Positions 26,867 to 35,913 of a stretch of 64,000 nucleotides of DNA are shown here, in pieces. The stretch covers positions 4,575,001 to 4,639,000 of the forward strand of contig AP017991.1 in the NCBI GenBank assembly GCA_003609755.1, written 5' to 3'. Positions within the stretch are counted from its first letter, which is position 1. Every line of letters starts with the position of its first letter. Source of the DNA: Planktothrix agardhii NIES-204 (GTDB lineage: Bacteria; Cyanobacteriota; Cyanobacteriia; Cyanobacteriales; Microcoleaceae). Made by a program: the position numbers and the translations under genes. The notes under the pieces were generated by a model. That model did not search any database and was not told the origin of the DNA. It saw nothing but the letters and a program-made list of their open reading frames with translations.

Positions 26867-27826
26867 ATGACCCAGACTCTCCTTCATGATCCCAGTTTAT
26901 CAACCCCCCAGACCCAACAGAACGGCTCTAAAGCCCAGGATAGAATCCGCCGTCTGGTCTGGAAACTGAGTATTGCTACCTTACTATTGATGGCCGTGGG
27001 CAGTGCAACCCGAGTGATGAATGCTGGATTAGCCTGTCCTGACTGGCCCTTGTGTTACGGGAAGTTAGTGCCCACTGCCCAAATGAATCTGCAAGTCTTC
27101 TTGGAATGGTTTCACCGTTTGGATGCGGCTGGGATCGGACTGGGTGCGATCGCCCTAGTGGGATTATCCTGGTGGGATCGACGGGATTTACCTAAATGGT
27201 TGCCTTGGGCTGCTTTATTCGCCCTGGCTTTAATTATATTTCAAGGGGTTTTAGGAGGACTGACGGTGACGCAACTCCTGCGGTTTGATATTGTGACCGC
27301 CCATTTGGGAACCGCCTTGCTATTTTTCACCATTCTGCTGATTATCGGTTGTTTGCTGTTACCCTATCAAGGCGCGGCTGGGGTGGGAAAGCTACCGGAA
27401 ATCAGTCTTACCGCAGCAATTTTAGTCTATTTACAAAGCATTTTAGGAGCCTTAGTGGGTTCTCAATGGGCTTTACATCAATGTTTGGGAACCTCCCAAC
27501 TCTGTACCGTGATGAATAGTCATCTTTTCGGGGTAGTTCCCCCCACCCTGGCCACCCTAATTCTGATTGTCTTGGTTTGGCGAACTTCTGCCTTACATCC
27601 TAAACTCAGAACTTTAGGAAATATCGCCGGAGTTTGTTTAATCGCTCAAATTCTTTTGGGGGTAGCTACCTATAAAATGCGGTTACAGGTGGAACCCTTG
27701 ACTGTTGCTCATCAAGCCATGGGTGCTACACTTCTGGGAACTTTAGTTTGTTTTAGTATTCTCGCCCTACGGGATCGTCAGTCATCAGTTATCAGTTATC
27801 AGTCATCAGTCATCAGTCATCAGTGA
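26867..27826 (+). CDS. ctaA: Heme A synthase (COX15/CtaA family)
   Basis: 319 residues, eight predicted helices. MNAGLACPDWPLCYGK contains the conserved Cys pair of the first loop; LEWFHRLDAAGIG and DIVTAHLGTALLF give heme-ligand His residues, and LHQCLGTSQLC and VAHQAMGATLLG the second half. It oxidises heme O to heme A for the adjacent oxidase. The last about 15 residues ([14 protein letters not shown]) and the stop codon are made from a CAGTTATC-type repeat, so the natural C-terminus has been replaced or extended. ctaB follows on the same strand. Confidence 0.95.
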   Translation: MTQTLLHDPSLSTPQTQQNGSKAQDRIRRLVWKLSIATLLLMAVGSATRVMNAGLACPDWPLCYGKLVPTAQMNLQVFLEWFHRLDAAGIGLGAIALVGLSWWDRRDLPKWLPWAALFALALIIFQGVLGGLTVTQLLRFDIVTAHLGTALLFFTILLIIGCLLLPYQGAAGVGKLPEISLTAAILVYLQSILGALVGSQWALHQCLGTSQLCTVMNSHLFGVVPPTLATLILIVLVWRTSALHPKLRTLGNIAGVCLIAQILLGVATYKMRLQVEPLTVAHQAMGATLLGTLVCFSILALRDRQSSVISYQSSVISHQ

Positions 27827-27850
27827 TGAGTTATCAGTGATGAGTTAATA
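27778..27850. repeat. CAGTCATCAGTTATC repeat array at the ctaA 3' end
   Basis: Seven or more near-tandem CAGT(T/C)AT units overlap the last codons and stop of ctaA and run into the ctaA-ctaB gap. It is the same family as the arrays at 25395 and 32802. Confidence 0.85.
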
Positions 27851-27943
27851 GTTAATAATTGATGACTATTATGTTTACTTATAACTAATTACTTATCGCT
27901 GATTACCGTCAGAAAATCAACAAATTCTATAGGTCATAAATTC

Positions 27944-28909
27944 ATGCAAGAAGTGATTCAAACCCAGGTATCCCGACACCACGAGAATATTTTACAAGTG
28001 CTGCAAAGTTATTATCAACTGACCAAGCCTAGAATTATTCTGTTGTTATTAATTACAACCTCCGCCGGAATGTGGTTAGCCTCAAAAGGAGAAGTTGATC
28101 CCCTATTGTTATTGGTAACATTAACTGGGGGTGCTTTAGCGTCGGGTTCTGCTAACACCATCAACTGTTTGTATGACCGAGATATTGATTATATTATGGA
28201 ACGGACTCGTTGGCGGCCGATTCCTTCGGGTCGAGTTAAACCCATTGATGCTCTAATTTTTGCGATCGCTCTTGCTATTACTTCTTTTACCTTACTGACG
28301 GTTTTTGCTAACTTATTAACAGCTTGTCTCGCCCTATCGGGAATTGTTTTTTATGTCCTGATCTATACCCATTGGTTAAAGCGTCATAGTGTCCAAAATA
28401 TCGTAATTGGGGGAGCCGCTGGAGCGATTCCTCCTTTAGTCGGATGGGCGGCAGTTACCGGGGATTTAAGTTGGGCAGCGTGGCTATTATTTGCGATCAT
28501 TTTCCTCTGGACACCGCCTCATTTTTGGGCTTTAGCCATGATGATCCGAGATGAATATAAGGAAGTTGGGGTTCCGATGTTACCTGTGATTGAAGGGGAT
28601 GAAGTTACAGCTAAACAAATTTGGATTTATAGCTTAATTATGGTTCCCTCAACGTTATTGTTAGTTTATCCCTTACATACCAGTGGTTTTGTTTACGGGG
28701 CGATCGCTCTGATATTAGGGGTGATTTTCCTACAAAAAGCTTGGCAATTATTACAATCTCCCTCGGAACGAGATGTAGCGCGATCGCTGTTTAAATATTC
28801 CATTTTTTATTTAATGCTATTGTGTTTGGCAATGGTAATAGATAGTTTACCCGTTACTAACTCTATGGTGATGGCATTGAGTGAATCTTTGCCCATGGGA
28901 TTGCTATAA
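27944..28909 (+). CDS. ctaB: Protoheme IX farnesyltransferase (heme O synthase)
   Basis: 321 residues of the UbiA superfamily with about nine helices. [14 protein letters not shown] begins the core; [18 protein letters not shown] is the first Asp-rich prenyl-diphosphate motif, and [10 protein letters not shown] follows it as usual. The second motif lies near [17 protein letters not shown]. It attaches farnesyl to heme B to give heme O, the substrate of CtaA encoded just upstream (117-bp gap), so the pair supplies heme A to CtaD. Confidence 0.97.
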   Translation: MQEVIQTQVSRHHENILQVLQSYYQLTKPRIILLLLITTSAGMWLASKGEVDPLLLLVTLTGGALASGSANTINCLYDRDIDYIMERTRWRPIPSGRVKPIDALIFAIALAITSFTLLTVFANLLTACLALSGIVFYVLIYTHWLKRHSVQNIVIGGAAGAIPPLVGWAAVTGDLSWAAWLLFAIIFLWTPPHFWALAMMIRDEYKEVGVPMLPVIEGDEVTAKQIWIYSLIMVPSTLLLVYPLHTSGFVYGAIALILGVIFLQKAWQLLQSPSERDVARSLFKYSIFYLMLLCLAMVIDSLPVTNSMVMALSESLPMGLL

Positions 28910-29080
28910 ACCCAATATTTTTAGGGTGGGTGATACCGGAAAGACAACTTAAATTCTGATGTCACCCACCCACTCTGACACTGCTTCGCAAAAGTATAGC
29001 AGTCGCCAGACCTATTAGGACAAAGAGTGATGCAGCAAAGCTAGACGGTGAAGTCTTTTCCTCCGAGATCCGGCGTTCCC

Positions 29081-29121
29081 TCCCCCCCTAGCCCCCCGTG
29101 CACGGGGGGTTTGGGGGGCTG
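29081..29121. repeat. G-rich palindromic repeat at the truncated end of an M48 peptidase remnant
   Basis: C7, TA, G, then CCCCCCGTGCACGGGGGG (a perfect palindrome at 29092-29109), TTT and GGGGGG. This is the cleanest copy of the element. The M48 remnant becomes readable about 25 bp after it. Confidence 0.85.
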
Positions 29122-29499
29122 TTCCCTCTTCCCTGCTATATCAATTTAATCGTCCGGAATGCTCAACAAGCAGCGATTTTAGCTCAAGCGGTGAATCAAT
29201 TAGTTAATCTTAAGTATGGTCGTAAAGATGAATTAGAAAGCGATCGCTTGGGGTTTGAATTCATGACGAAAGCTGGTTACAGCCCCAAAGGTTTAGTAGA
29301 ACTAATGCAGATTTTAGGGTCTGCTAATTCGGGGGGGTCTCCACCAGAATTTTTGAGTACCCATCCTAACCCCGGTAATGGGGTAGAACTCCTACAGGCT
29401 ATAATTACTAAAACTTATCCTCAAGGGATTCCCCGGAATTTGGAAGAAGGACAAGAGCGCTTTGCTCAAGCGGTTCTCACTAACCACTCAAAAAATTAA
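29098..29499 (+). pseudogene. M48-family metalloprotease, 3' remnant
   Basis: From about 29146 the frame matches the C-terminal third of cyanobacterial M48 peptidases: AAILAQAVNQLVNLKYGR, DELESDRLGFEFM with the third zinc-ligand Glu, GYSPKGLVELMQIL and the STHPNP motif. The H-E-x-x-H helix and everything before it are missing. The nominal GTG start and first about 16 residues are translation of the G-rich palindrome. The protein cannot be an active protease. It sits 6 bp before a DUF456 gene. Confidence 0.8.
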
Positions 29500-29505
29500 C
29501 GCACC

Positions 29506-30051
29506 ATGAACTATTGGATTTTATATTGGATTTTGATTGCTTTTATGATGGTGGGTATTATTGGAATTGTTGTTCCTTTATTACCTGGAACCAGTTTAAT
29601 TTTAGGTGCTATTTTAGTTTGGGGAATTGCCACAAAATTTACGGGAATTGTGGGGCCGATGATTGTGGTAATTTCGATTTTAATTTTAAGTATGGTGATT
29701 GTCTATTTAGCGACAATTTTGGGATTACAACAGTTTGGGGCGAGTAAATGGGCGCAGTTTGGAGCAATTATTGGATTGGTTGTGGGATTATTCGGACTTT
29801 TACCCGCTTTACCCTTTGGAGGGCCGTTATTAGGGGTTTTAATTGGGCCGATTTTGGGTGCTTTTATTGGGGAATTTCTATATCAACGGGATGTTAAATT
29901 AACGGAACGAATCAAGCCAGCTTTTAAGGCTAGTATTGGGGTTTTTATCGGTTCAGTTTTAGGCAATGTGATTGAATTGGTCTTAGGAATTGTTGCCGTT
30001 GGTATTTTTGTTATTAAGACTTGGCCGTTGGTTTCCACATTGCAACCCTAA
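29506..30051 (+). CDS. DUF456 domain membrane protein
   Basis: 181 residues, very hydrophobic, with about five helices. The pattern IGIVVPLLPGTSLILGAIL followed by a Gly-rich second half (LPFGGPLLGVLIGPILGAFIGE) is the DUF456 signature. The function of the family is unknown; it is a small integral membrane protein. It lies 6 bp behind the M48 remnant, hinting that an intact peptidase gene once preceded it in an operon. Confidence 0.8.
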   Translation: MNYWILYWILIAFMMVGIIGIVVPLLPGTSLILGAILVWGIATKFTGIVGPMIVVISILILSMVIVYLATILGLQQFGASKWAQFGAIIGLVVGLFGLLPALPFGGPLLGVLIGPILGAFIGEFLYQRDVKLTERIKPAFKASIGVFIGSVLGNVIELVLGIVAVGIFVIKTWPLVSTLQP

Positions 30052-30060
30052 ATAGTTAGG

Positions 30061-30109
30061 TAATGGGTAATGGGTAATGGGTAATGGGTAATGGGTAATG
30101 GGTAATGGG
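30061..30109. repeat. Tandem heptamer TAATGGG, seven perfect copies
   Basis: Seven exact copies of TAATGGG lie in the gap between the convergent DUF456 and LmeA-like genes. CTGATAACTGATAAC-type units follow up to 30163. Confidence 0.9.
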
Positions 30110-30161
30110 CAATACTGATAACTCTTAAACTGATAACTGATAACTGATGACTGATAACTGA

Positions 30162-31049
30162 TTAGGGATTGATTTTGAGTGTGGCTTGAATTTCAAGTAA
30201 TCCAGGGGATAAAATTAAGTCTTGAATTTTGATATCTGAACCTAGATCAATGATATAATTATCTAGGTGCAGTTCAGTATCAATGTCATAAATTTGGACT
30301 TGGGGCTGAACCAACATCAGTTCACGGAAATTAGCAATTTCCAATCCGGTTTTTAATTGAAAAAATAATAGTTCACCTGAGTCGAAAAGCAGTTGGGCGT
30401 TTAAAATTAGATGACCGGTTTCTAGGGTAATTTGGGGGTTTTGAATCCGTTGAACCGATTGCACCCAAGAGTCATTTTGCTGCTTTTGGAGATCATAAGT
30501 AGACTGGGATGAAGATTGGGTCAAAGCGATCAACAGTGACAAAACAAACTCGTTTAATGCCTGGACTAACATTGGAGCTTGTAGGGATTGATTCAGATCC
30601 AATTGATGTAAGTGTAGATTTCCGGTGACAAAAAAAGGTTCTAACAGGTGTAAAGGTTGACCTTTTAAAATTTGACCCAGATTAAACCGAATATTTGACC
30701 CTTGTAATTGGACTTGAGTTAAATGTAACCCCTGATAGATGGCATTCTCCGCAGCGACAGACACCCCTGGAATATCCCCGGACAGCAGAGAACGATTACT
30801 ACCTTCGATATTGAGTTGTAGGTGATCAATTTTGTCAACTTGCGATCGCAACCAAAGCCCAATTGCCTTTGATAATATACTTCCAATTAAGGGTTTGGCC
30901 CCAGTCTGAATCAATGCCATAGCTACTCCAGAATCACCCATCCCCACATTATTCCACACCAAACTCAGATTGATAGTAGGATTAATTGCGGATTGCTGTA
31001 ATATTTGTACATAGTCTCCCTTGGTTTGAATAGATCTACCATTAGTCAA
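30162..31049 (-). CDS. LmeA-like (DUF2993) phospholipid-binding protein
   Basis: 295 residues. The order [59 protein letters not shown] and the closing long beta stretch fit the DUF2993/LmeA family, beta-rich lipid-binding proteins. The first about 35 residues look unlike the family, and an internal Met at about residue 37 (30941) is a likelier start. That choice would also remove the 45-bp overlap with the divergent pseudouridine synthase ORF and leave room for promoters. It has no clear signal peptide. Confidence 0.72.
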   Translation of the reverse strand: MTNGRSIQTKGDYVQILQQSAINPTINLSLVWNNVGMGDSGVAMALIQTGAKPLIGSILSKAIGLWLRSQVDKIDHLQLNIEGSNRSLLSGDIPGVSVAAENAIYQGLHLTQVQLQGSNIRFNLGQILKGQPLHLLEPFFVTGNLHLHQLDLNQSLQAPMLVQALNEFVLSLLIALTQSSSQSTYDLQKQQNDSWVQSVQRIQNPQITLETGHLILNAQLLFDSGELLFFQLKTGLEIANFRELMLVQPQVQIYDIDTELHLDNYIIDLGSDIKIQDLILSPGLLEIQATLKINP

Positions 31050-31067
31050 GGACAGTTACCGATCAGC

Positions 31068-31862
31068 ATGGATGAAAGGCTACAAAAAATTATGGCTCAA
31101 TGGGGTATTGCCTCCCGCCGTCACGCCGAAGAAATGATTCAAGCGGGACGGGTACGGGTGAATGGCAATTTAGCCCAGTTGGGACAAAAAGCCGATCCGA
31201 ATTGCGATCAAATTGAGGTCGATGGGAAGTCAATTAAACCCAACTACCGACCTGAGCCAGTCTACTTATTACTCCATAAACCGATAGGAGTTGTATCGAC
31301 TTGTTTAGACCCCAACGGACGACCTGCCGTTTTGGATCTACTTCCGCGTAAAATGCGAGTAGGTCAAGGCATTCATCCGGTTGGACGCTTGGATGTCGAT
31401 TCTACAGGGGCATTATTACTGACCAACGATGGAGAATTAACCTTTCGTTTAACTCATCCTCGTCATTTGATTCCTAAAACTTATCAAGTCTGGGTTGCCG
31501 GAAATCCATCGGATTCAATATTACAGGCTTGGCGTCAGGGTGTGCTATTGGCAGGAAGAAAAACATTACCTGCTCAAGTTCGGTGTATTCAACAAAATTC
31601 AGATCACCAGACTTTATTGGAAGTGATTTTATATGAGGGTAGAAAGCGGCAAATTCGCCGAGTTGCCGAACAGTTAGGTTATCCAGTAATTAAATTACAC
31701 CGAACTGCCATTGGCTCAATTCAACTCCAACCTCCTGAAAAATCCCCATTGCCAGAGGGTCAATATCGTTCTCTGAGTGCCTGGGAAATTGAGTTCTTAC
31801 GAAATCCCATTTCATCCCCATTGGTTAGTGTGCCCGTTCACCCTGTAGACATCAAGGAGTAA
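31068..31862 (+). CDS. Pseudouridine synthase, RsuA/RluB family
   Basis: 264 residues from the ATG at 31068. An S4 RNA-binding domain ([20 protein letters not shown], then RVRVNG) leads to the catalytic domain with [18 protein letters not shown], where Asp109 is the nucleophile, and [19 protein letters not shown]. It isomerises a uridine in rRNA, probably 23S. The frame is open 63 bp further upstream, but MDERLQKIM is the family start. Its stop codon abuts the start of the RodZ-like gene, so the two are probably translated together. Confidence 0.92.
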   Translation: MDERLQKIMAQWGIASRRHAEEMIQAGRVRVNGNLAQLGQKADPNCDQIEVDGKSIKPNYRPEPVYLLLHKPIGVVSTCLDPNGRPAVLDLLPRKMRVGQGIHPVGRLDVDSTGALLLTNDGELTFRLTHPRHLIPKTYQVWVAGNPSDSILQAWRQGVLLAGRKTLPAQVRCIQQNSDHQTLLEVILYEGRKRQIRRVAEQLGYPVIKLHRTAIGSIQLQPPEKSPLPEGQYRSLSAWEIEFLRNPISSPLVSVPVHPVDIKE

Positions 31863-32783
31863 ATGATTATGAAAACTGATTTATTTGTCTTACCGTTTAA
31901 AATGGCTAAAAATCCTAGCCCAACCCTTAATTCCTATGATCCTGAACTGATTCAGCGATTAGTAGAAATTGGAGGACAACTCAGAGAAACTCGTCTCGGT
32001 CATTCCCTCTCTTTAGATATGGTAGCGGCTTACACTCGAATCCGTTCCCATTTATTACAATCTTTAGAAGAAGCTAGGACAGAACAACTCCCAGAACCAG
32101 TTTATACTCAAGGGTTAATCCGTACCTATGCTGATGCTTTGGGTTTAAATGGAGTAGAACTGGCTAACTTTTTCCTCCCCGAACCTCAAAAAGTGGGGAT
32201 GAAATCAAAACTTAATTTCTTGACCCTTCCACAATTAAGACCCACCCATCTTTACTTAACTTATATCCTATTAATTATTTGTGCGATTAACGGGGTTTCT
32301 TATCTGAATAAAACCGCTAATTTTGCGAGTGTATCGGGTGAACCCGTTGCCACAACTAACCCACCGGAGGTTAATGCTCAACTGCGTCAGGCGGTAGTTC
32401 AGCCAAAAAAACCATCCACTTCCGCTAGTCAATTCGTTTCTTCTCCCCCATCTTCAACGACCCAAAAGGTAACAACAACCGTTGAAAAAGTATATGAAAC
32501 GGAGTCCCCCGCCCAATCAAAAACTGAAAAGACAGTAGAAGTGGGGATAGTGGCGAAAGATCCCTCCTGGGTAGTTATTGAAGTGGATGGTAAAACCGCA
32601 TTTGAAGGTACCTTAGAAGGGGGAACACAACGCAGTTGGAAAGCGAAAGATAAGGTTGTTGTGTTTACTGGAAATGCTGGAGGAGTTCTCGTAACCGTTA
32701 ATAACGGAGAAGCCAAAAGTCTTGGGGAACCCGGTCAGGTTCAAGAAGTGGTTTTCAAAGCTGAAGATTTATCGAAGTTATAA
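31863..32783 (+). CDS. RodZ-like membrane protein with N-terminal HTH
   Basis: 306 residues. A helix-turn-helix domain (about 30-100; LRETRLGHSLSLDMVAAY, PEPVYTQGLIRTYADALG) is followed by one membrane helix (LYLTYILLIICAINGV, near 130-148), a Thr/Ser/Pro-rich linker and a C-terminal beta domain (DPSWVVIEVDGKTAFEG to VTVNNGEAKSLGEPGQ) resembling DUF4115. RodZ links MreB to the envelope in rod-shaped cells. Its start is directly after the pseudouridine synthase stop. A slightly internal Met at codon 14 (MAKNPSP) may be the true start. Confidence 0.85.
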   Translation: MIMKTDLFVLPFKMAKNPSPTLNSYDPELIQRLVEIGGQLRETRLGHSLSLDMVAAYTRIRSHLLQSLEEARTEQLPEPVYTQGLIRTYADALGLNGVELANFFLPEPQKVGMKSKLNFLTLPQLRPTHLYLTYILLIICAINGVSYLNKTANFASVSGEPVATTNPPEVNAQLRQAVVQPKKPSTSASQFVSSPPSSTTQKVTTTVEKVYETESPAQSKTEKTVEVGIVAKDPSWVVIEVDGKTAFEGTLEGGTQRSWKAKDKVVVFTGNAGGVLVTVNNGEAKSLGEPGQVQEVVFKAEDLSKL

Positions 32784-32801
32784 TTCCCACCTTCCTCCAG
32801 G

Positions 32802-32966
32802 AACAGTTAACAGTCATCAGTTAACAGTTAACAGTTAACAGTCATCAGTTAAGAAGTTTACAGTTAAGAAGTTTACAGTTAAGAAGTTTACAGTTAATTT
32901 ATTAACTCCTGAACTGATAACTGATACCTCTTACACTGTTAACTGATGACTGATCACTGATAACTG
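32802..32966. repeat. Mixed repeat array: CAGTTAACAGT units and a 15-mer in triplicate
   Basis: Between the convergent RodZ-like gene and malQ there are repeated CAGTTAACAGTCATC units, then three perfect tandem copies of AAGAAGTTTACAGTT (32851-32895), then CTGATAAC/CTGATGAC units up to the malQ stop codon. It is entirely repeat-derived spacer. Confidence 0.9.
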
Positions 32967-32968
32967 AT

Positions 32969-34465
32969 TTAACGACCGTAGGTTTCGGTTAGAAACTTGA
33001 GGCGTTCTCCGATTTCTTCGGTTAATACTCCCGGTTGAAAACGCCAAGCCCAGTTACCTTCAGCTTCTCCCGGCATATTCATTTTTGCTTCACTCCCTAA
33101 ACCCAAAATATCCTGTAGGGGGAAAATCGCTTGATTTGCCACACAGGACATGGCTAACCGAATTAAATCCCAGTGAATGCCATAACCGGAGGTGCAGCCC
33201 AAATAGCGGGTGACTCGGGCTTGTTCCTGTAAGCTCCGACGGTTAAACCAACCCACCGTTGTATCGTTGTCATGGGTTCCGGTATAAACCACCCAATTTG
33301 CTGAACCGTAATTATAGGGTAAATAGGGATTACCGGAACCGGAATCAAAGGCAAAATGTAGAATTTTCATCCCGGGTAAACCATATTTATCCCGCAATGC
33401 TTCCACTTCTGGGGTGATAACTCCCAAGTCTTCGGCGATAATTGGTAATTCGCCTAATTTCTCATTTAATAAACTAAAAAAGGCATTTCCCGGTGCGTCT
33501 ACCCATTGACCATTCATAGCGGTTGTTTCCCCTTGAGGAACGGCCCAAAATGATTCTAAACCCCGAAAATGATCAATTCTAACTAAATCTAAATAGCCTA
33601 ATAAAGATTCAATTCGTTGCAGCCACCAATAGAATCCGTCCTGTTGCAAACGTTCCCAATTATAAACTGGATTTCCCCACAATTGACCGGTGTAGCTAAA
33701 ATAATCCGGTGGAACTCCAGCCATTAATGATGCTTCTCCGGTTTCTTCATCTAAACAAAAGATTTCAGGATTTGACCAAACATCGGCACTATCATGGGCA
33801 ACATAAATCGCTAAATCTCCAAAAATTTGGATGCCTTGTTCATTGGCATAATGTTTGAGTTTTGACCATTGTTTGAAGAATTGAAATTGGAGAAATTTAT
33901 GATAATAGATAGGTTTAGCTAACTTTTCTCCCCATTTATGTAAGGATTCCTGTTTTCGCAGGGCAATTCCTGTTTCCCATTCATTCCAACTTTCTCCATT
34001 AAATGCCTCTTTCAATGACATGAAAATGGCGTAATCATCTAACCAATAGTTACTGCGAGAACAAAATCGATTAAATTCTTCTTCCTGTTCTTCTGTGGCA
34101 TTGGCTTGAAAAGTAACACAGGCTTGATGAAACAGTTTCTCTTTAAAGGCTTTAACCGCGTCAAAATTAACAATATGGTTGGGGAAATTCGGCGGATTTG
34201 CTAAGTCTTCATCGGTCAATAATTCATCCTCTTTTAAGATTTCTAAACTAATTAATAAGGGATTTCCCGCAAAAGCAGAATAGGATAAATAAGGAGAATT
34301 GCCAAATCCAGTCGGGCCAAGGGGTAAGACTTGCCAAAGTTTTTGGGCACTTTGTTTTAAAAAGTTAACGAACTGATAGGCAACCGGGCCAATATCTCCA
34401 ACGCCAAAGGGACTCGGTAAGGATGTGGGATGCAGTAAGATACCGCTAGAACGGGGAAATGACAT
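32969..34465 (-). CDS. malQ: 4-alpha-glucanotransferase (amylomaltase)
   Basis: 498 residues, the bacterial GH77 length. SGILLHPTSLPSPFGVGDIG opens the protein; IFGDLAIYVAHDSADVW, VRIDHFRGLESFWAVP (nucleophile Asp), IIAEDLGVITPEVEAL (acid/base Glu) and YTGTHDNDTTVGW are the catalytic blocks in order. It moves glucan chains in glycogen and malto-oligosaccharide turnover. It is monocistronic. Confidence 0.97.
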   Translation of the reverse strand: MSFPRSSGILLHPTSLPSPFGVGDIGPVAYQFVNFLKQSAQKLWQVLPLGPTGFGNSPYLSYSAFAGNPLLISLEILKEDELLTDEDLANPPNFPNHIVNFDAVKAFKEKLFHQACVTFQANATEEQEEEFNRFCSRSNYWLDDYAIFMSLKEAFNGESWNEWETGIALRKQESLHKWGEKLAKPIYYHKFLQFQFFKQWSKLKHYANEQGIQIFGDLAIYVAHDSADVWSNPEIFCLDEETGEASLMAGVPPDYFSYTGQLWGNPVYNWERLQQDGFYWWLQRIESLLGYLDLVRIDHFRGLESFWAVPQGETTAMNGQWVDAPGNAFFSLLNEKLGELPIIAEDLGVITPEVEALRDKYGLPGMKILHFAFDSGSGNPYLPYNYGSANWVVYTGTHDNDTTVGWFNRRSLQEQARVTRYLGCTSGYGIHWDLIRLAMSCVANQAIFPLQDILGLGSEAKMNMPGEAEGNWAWRFQPGVLTEEIGERLKFLTETYGR

Positions 34466-34859
34466 AAGGATTAACGATAGAGGTTATACAAATTTGCCAG
34501 GGATCAAGTCAAGTTGCAATTGAACATCACATCAATGTCTAAGATCCATCTTCTGATCTTACGACTAAGGGGAATATCCGGTTGGATAAATTTTGTCAAG
34601 GAAAGGATGGATTTGTGATGGTTTTAGCCAACTCTAGGGATAAAGGGTTTAAGGATTGAATTTTTAAAAGATGTTTATTAAAATTTTATGGGTTAAATAA
34701 AAATGAATTGATTATGAAAATATTGTGATTCATTTATGAATAAAATCAGAATTTTAAATCTATAAAAATACTTAAATATTCAGGGATTTTCTGATAAACT
34801 AATCACAGCGAAAGCCTAATCCTGTGCTTTTAACTATCCTATTTGTTAATATTGAAATT
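34466..34859. other. Intergenic region, AT-rich in its second half
   Basis: 394 bp between divergent malQ and the TMEM165/Gdt1-family gene. From about 34640 the sequence is strongly AT-rich with many ATTTTTAAA/AAAATTT tracts, which looks like promoter or curved DNA. I looked for a manganese-type riboswitch ahead of the exporter-like gene and saw none. Confidence 0.4.
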
Positions 34860-35495
34860 ATGCTCACTGCTTTTACGGCTGCACTGTTACTGATTACTAT
34901 TTCTGAACTTGGGGATAAAACATTTTTTATCGCGGTTATTTTATCTTTAAAAAATGATAGAAAATTAGTTTTTATCGGGGTAGTAGCTGCCTTGGCAACA
35001 ATGACAGTTCTTTCGGTTTGTGTGGGGCGGATATTTTCTTTCTTACCTCAGATTTATATTCATTATGCCGAGATTGTTCTGTTTGCATTATTTGGATTTA
35101 AGTTATTATATGATGCTAGTAAAATGCCGAAAGGTGCGGGGGTTAGTGATGAACAAGAAGAAGCGTTAGAAGTAGTAGAAAAAGCCGAAAATCAGTTTCC
35201 GAAACGGAAAAGTAAATGGGGGGTTTTATTAGAAGCTTTTGTGTTAACATTTGTGGCAGAATGGGGCGATCGCACCCAAATTGCTACGATTGCATTAGCT
35301 ACATTTCATAACCCTGTAGGGGTGATTATTGGGGGAATTGTTGGACATACAATTTGTACGGCTATTGCGGTATTAGGTGGGAAATTAATTGAGGGGAAAA
35401 TTTCAGAACGGACTATTACGGCTATTGGAGGTTTTCTATTCCTTATTTTTAGTGCGGTGGCATTATTTGAAGGCGTGAGAATTACCGCCGCTTGA
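34860..35495 (+). CDS. TMEM165/Gdt1 (UPF0016) family cation exporter, manganese-exporter-like
   Basis: 211 residues from the ATG at 34860; a GTG at 34824 in frame would add 12 residues. The duplicated family motif is present twice: ITISELGDKTFF near the start and FVAEWGDRTQIAT in the second half. Six to seven helices are separated by a charged loop rich in Glu and Lys (about 90-120). Cyanobacterial members (Mnx type) move manganese out of the cytoplasm, and plant relatives supply manganese and calcium to photosystem II. Substrate assignment rests on the family. Confidence 0.88.
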   Translation: MLTAFTAALLLITISELGDKTFFIAVILSLKNDRKLVFIGVVAALATMTVLSVCVGRIFSFLPQIYIHYAEIVLFALFGFKLLYDASKMPKGAGVSDEQEEALEVVEKAENQFPKRKSKWGVLLEAFVLTFVAEWGDRTQIATIALATFHNPVGVIIGGIVGHTICTAIAVLGGKLIEGKISERTITAIGGFLFLIFSAVALFEGVRITAA

Positions 35496-35502
35496 TATTA
35501 AG

Positions 35503-35554
35503 TGTAGTGTGTTGGCGTAGCCTGTAGTTAGCCAGCGAGGACGCTGGCACTACA
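35503..35554. repeat. Nested inverted-repeat element downstream of the exporter gene
   Basis: Outer arms TGTAGTG (35503-35509) and CACTACA (35548-35554) enclose an inner hairpin CCAGCG/CGCTGG with an AGGA loop (35532-35547). It lies 8 bp after the stop codon and could serve as a terminator. The form suggests a small dispersed repeat. Confidence 0.7.
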
Positions 35555-35610
35555 GATGATCTGATAGAGATGAGTTCTGATCATGATTTTATCCATTACA
35601 ATTAGATAAA

Positions 35611-35907
35611 TTAACGGTTAATCATCAAACCCTTTATTAACTCTAGTTTTTTCATTAACCCTTCCTGATCTATCCAACCCACATAGCCACCGAATTGAAG
35701 TTCATCATCACTATCTAATACATAAACATGATGGACGTTAATAGCATTAACAAATAAATAAATTTTCCCACTTTTATCAGGAAATTTTAAATAAAGATCT
35801 CCCTTTGAAATATTATAGCTATGATATTTGAGTTCAATTCCCATAACTTCAGATATAGGGATCATCCCTTTAACTTGAGATAAATAGAGTTCTTCTGCTG
35901 ATTCCAA
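35611..35907 (-). CDS. Small unknown protein, partner of the serine hydrolase
   Basis: 98 residues, soluble, alpha/beta in pattern (GDLYLKFPDKSGKIYLFV, VHHVYVLDSDDELQFGG). I do not recognise a family. It follows the serine hydrolase gene after 6 bp on the same strand, so it is co-transcribed and possibly translationally coupled. By position it could be an inhibitor, adaptor or immunity factor for the hydrolase, which is inference only. Confidence 0.6.
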   Translation of the reverse strand: MESAEELYLSQVKGMIPISEVMGIELKYHSYNISKGDLYLKFPDKSGKIYLFVNAINVHHVYVLDSDDELQFGGYVGWIDQEGLMKKLELIKGLMINR

Positions 35908-35913
35908 ATATTG

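Noticed and set aside
34466-34859. Possible manganese riboswitch before the TMEM165-like gene
   Set aside because: No recognisable yybP-ykoY core; the region is mainly AT tracts.
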